From assembly GCA_020432595.1 (NCBI GenBank), contig JAGQGA010000261.1:1-7451 (forward strand): a stretch of 7,451 nucleotides of DNA, in the 5' to 3' direction. Shown here piece after piece: positions 6,265-7,451 of this stretch. The notes under the pieces are model-generated. The model saw only the letters and a list, made by a program, of their open reading frames with translations. It had not been told where the DNA came from and searched no databases. This DNA is from Anaerolineales bacterium (GTDB lineage Bacteria > Chloroflexota > Anaerolineae > Promineifilales > Promineifilaceae). The position numbers and the translations under genes were made by a program. Position 1 is the first letter of the stretch. Each line of letters begins with the position of its first letter.

Positions 6265-6618
6265 CGTCTCGCCCAAGCGTGCGCCGCTGCTGGGCTGGGG
6301 GGAAGTATGGTAGGGGCTAGACGACCGGGAATGATGCCTGCCGCGCCACGTGCCTTGCCACCCGGTCGTCTCGCCCGGACGTGCGCCGTCGCTGGCCTGG
6401 GGAAAGGGCGAAACGGGTTGGTAGGGGCTAGACGACCGGGAATGACGCCTGCCACGCCACGTGCCTTGCTGCCCGGTCGTCTCGCCCAGGCGTGTGCCAC
6501 TGTTGGGCTGGGGGGAAGTATGGTAGGGGCTAGACGACCGGGAATGACGCTTGCCACGCCACGTGCCTTGCTGCCCGGTCGTCTCGCCCAGGCGTGTGCC
6601 GTTGTTGGGTTGGGAGAA
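6265..6618. repeat. Tandem array of long hairpin units (three full, one half copy)
   Basis: Three full units begin with GGTAGGGGCTAGACGACC at 6309, 6420 and 6522, giving periods of 111 and 102 bases. Each contains an inverted repeat. The left arm is GGGCTAGACGACCGGG (6314-6329, 6425-6440, 6527-6542). The right arm is CCCGGTCGTCTCGCCC (6361-6376, 6472-6487, 6574-6589). They pair at 15 of 16 positions around a loop of exactly 31 bases. Between hairpins runs a conserved spacer ending in a 'GGGCTGGGG'-like stretch. A fourth copy at 6265-6308 keeps only the right half. The extra length of the first period comes from an insert containing GGGCGAAACGGG (6406-6417). Read on the minus strand, the array follows the WD40 gene and precedes the AI-2E gene, so it would fold in RNA if read through. 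It is probably a MITE-like or structured repeat; no encoded function is visible. Confidence 0.85.
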
Positions 6619-6682
6619 GGGCGAGACGGTGCGGCGACAATGCCGTTTGTCCCCGCCAACGCCTATCCGCACCGTCTCGCCC
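6619..6682. repeat. Hairpin with perfect 16-base arms, second repeat type
   Basis: GGGCGAGACGGTGCGG (6619-6634) is the exact complement of CCGCACCGTCTCGCCC (6667-6682), with a 32-base loop. Inside the loop GACAA (6636-6640) can pair with TTGTC (6647-6651). The outer halves of the arms (GGGCGAGACG) are shared with the neighbouring array, the inner halves differ, so the two hairpin types are related. CTAC follows the right arm, giving the end CGCCCCTAC. I recall similar 'GTAGGGGCGAGACGGTGCGG' repeats from Chloroflexota genomes, but could not search here. Confidence 0.8.
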
Positions 6683-6704
6683 CTACCGCACGGGGTTGGC
6701 GGTG

Positions 6705-6725
6705 GGGCAATTTGCAAAATTGCCC
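6705..6725. repeat. Small hairpin at the WD40 gene stop codon
   Basis: GGGCAATTT (6705-6713) and AAATTGCCC (6717-6725) pair perfectly around a 3-base loop. The last base of the right arm is also the last base of the TAG stop (6725-6727, minus strand). Its place directly after a gene suits a transcription terminator or 3' stabilising stem, but no T-run follows on the minus strand, so a classic intrinsic terminator is not supported. Confidence 0.55.
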
Positions 6726-7451
6726 TACGGGGCGGGTAAATTGACTAGGGTGAAGCAGTAAACGCTGCCCGCCGCGTCCCCGGCCACGATGGTTGCCCCA
6801 TCCCCCGCGACCGCCACGCACCACACCGACCCGTCCAGCGTCATTGAAGCCAGCAGTTCCCCCGTTTGCAGGTTCCAGACCTTGAGGGTTTGGTCGGAGG
6901 AGGCCGAGACAGCGCGTTGGCCGTCGGGCGTGATGGCGACGGCACTGACCCCTCCTGAATGGCCGGAGAGGGTGCGTTCCAACGCCAGCGATTCCCGCTT
7001 GGCCAGCCAGTTTGCGCCAAAGTAAGCGGCTGTTTTTCCCTTGATGGCTTGCCCCAACTGCCGCAGCAGCGTCTTGGCCTCCATGTCCACTACCCGCTTC
7101 AGCCACTGCTGCACCAGCCCCACCTCGCTCTGCCGCACCTCCGCCGCCCGCAGGTTGTGAATCTCCTTCTGCAAAATTCGCAGCAGCAGCTGCAAGCGAT
7201 TGGCGATTGGGGATTGGGGATTGGAGACTGAGAGACTAGGAGACTGGGAGATTGGGAGACTGGGAGACTGCCCACCATCCACCGATAACCGTTTACTGTT
7301 TACCGATAACTGTACGCGAAGCGGTCGTGAAACGACATTACCGTTTACCGATAACTGAGTATCCGCCAACGCCAGGGCCACCAGCAAATCATCCTGTAGG
7401 GCATCGGGGCCGCGCTCTTGGTAGTGGGTTTCCAGAGTGGGGAAATCTTCA
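6725..7451 (-). CDS. WD40-repeat protein, C-terminal part (start beyond window edge)
   Basis: The frame is open to the right edge, giving 241 visible residues. The first 31 (EDFPTLETHYQERGPDALQD onward) are acidic and probably helical; I do not recognise a domain. Residues 32-83 are encoded by repetitive DNA and read as low-complexity Ser/Pro/Gln text (SPSLPISQSPSLSVSNPQSP). Residues 85-156 are helical and charged (RLQLLLRILQKEIHNLRAAE…). One clear WD40 blade follows (159-194: RTLSGHSGGVSAVAITPDGQ…ASSDQTLKVWNL) with Gly-His and a Trp-Asn in place of Trp-Asp. A diverged last blade follows (201-235: SMTLDGSVWC…VAGDAAGSVYCFTL). Two blades cannot close a propeller of the usual seven; the preceding residues are not WD40, so this is a short remnant, or it pairs with another subunit. 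Similar blades end many NACHT/STAND-type or protease-WD40 fusions in multicellular bacteria; an effector domain upstream is possible but unseen. Confidence 0.75.
   Translation of the reverse strand, partial: EDFPTLETHYQERGPDALQDDLLVALALADTQLSVNGNVVSRPLRVQLSVNSKRLSVDGGQSPSLPISQSPSLSVSNPQSPIANRLQLLLRILQKEIHNLRAAEVRQSEVGLVQQWLKRVVDMEAKTLLRQLGQAIKGKTAAYFGANWLAKRESLALERTLSGHSGGVSAVAITPDGQRAVSASSDQTLKVWNLQTGELLASMTLDGSVWCVAVAGDGATIVAGDAAGSVYCFTLVNLPAP
7205..7270. repeat. Tandem GATTGGG / GAGACTGGG degenerate repeats inside the WD40 reading frame
   Basis: The stretch begins with GATTGGGGATTGGGGATTGG and continues as seven- to nine-base variants GAGACTG, GAGACTAG, GAGACTGGGAG, ATTGGGAGACTGGGAGACTG. 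Such text is normally intergenic: the same words form the 3690-3733 hairpin in this window. Here it is read in frame as a Ser/Pro/Gln-rich linker. Confidence 0.8.
7281..7357. repeat. Direct repeats of GTTTACCGATAACTG inside the WD40 reading frame
   Basis: GTTTACCGATAACTG occurs at 7298-7312 and again at 7343-7357, 45 bases apart. A related ACCGATAACCGTTTAC stands at 7281-7296. Between the two exact copies lies GCGAAGCGGTCGTGAAACGAC, itself containing GTCGTGAAACGAC (7324-7336), a small inverted repeat. On the minus strand the block reads QLSVNGNVVS…VQLSVNSKRLSV, so the doubled QLSVN of the protein is the translated direct repeat. Confidence 0.8.

Noticed and set aside
6265..6618. CRISPR array
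   Set aside because: The period is far longer than CRISPR units, the spacers are homologous to each other, the repeats are not identical short direct repeats, and no cas gene is near.
6205..6744. Overlapping open frames on both strands across the hairpin array, coding for repeats such as GETTGQQGTWRG
   Set aside because: The repeat periods (111 and 102) are multiples of three, so any frame open in one unit stays open in all; three frames are open at once. The inverted repeats explain the conservation better than a protein does, and there are no credible ribosome-binding sites.
7385..7387. TTG as the start of the WD40 gene
   Set aside because: The frame stays open to the window edge with protein-like sequence before the TTG, so the gene most likely begins outside the window.

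Overview
The window looks like a piece of chromosome from an environmental bacterium of moderate-to-high GC. I suspect Chloroflexota, in the Anaerolineae-like range. The reasons are the gene set (a DUF5996 protein, a TPR protein with a membrane tail, a WD40 protein with an 'SGHSGGV…ASSDQTLKVWN' blade) and the abundance of short degenerate intergenic repeats typical of such genomes. This taxonomic guess is inference and not secure. All supported genes lie on the minus strand, so the window reads right to left. No rRNA, tRNA, transposase, integrase, CRISPR or phage gene was found.

Right end (6725-7451): the C-terminal part of a WD40-repeat protein whose start lies off the window. Its reading frame runs through about 150 bases of intergenic-type repeats. 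Middle right (6212-6724): a gene-free block of long hairpins. It holds three full units and one half unit of a 102-111 bp tandem repeat, each full unit with 16-base inverted arms, then a second hairpin type with perfect 16-base arms and a small hairpin at the WD40 stop codon.

Next come two tightly coupled genes: an AI-2E-family membrane transporter (4922-6163) and, 3 bases after its stop, a protein with TPR repeats and a membrane-embedded tail (3923-4918). A 252-base gap (3671-3922) then holds two further repeat elements. These are an inverted array of 11-base CACAGAG units and a 20-base-stem hairpin just upstream of the next gene.

The left half is a probable four-gene operon: rhomboid protease (2972-3670), DUF5996 protein (2069-2908), CPA-type cation:proton antiporter with a TrkA-N-like cytoplasmic domain (229-2058), and a GNAT N-acetyltransferase cut by the left edge (1-222). 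Gaps are 63, 10 and 6 bases. The themes are membrane proteins and ion homeostasis, but no single pathway joins the genes.

The most striking signal crosses gene boundaries. The 10-base palindrome AACGGCCGTT occurs eight times exactly, plus one near-copy, between 379 and 4932, against about 0.007 expected by chance. Seven of the eight copies are read in the same frame, as Thr-Ala-Val. This resembles the highly iterated palindromes known from cyanobacteria (HIP1) but has a different sequence. No copy was found in the last 2.5 kb.
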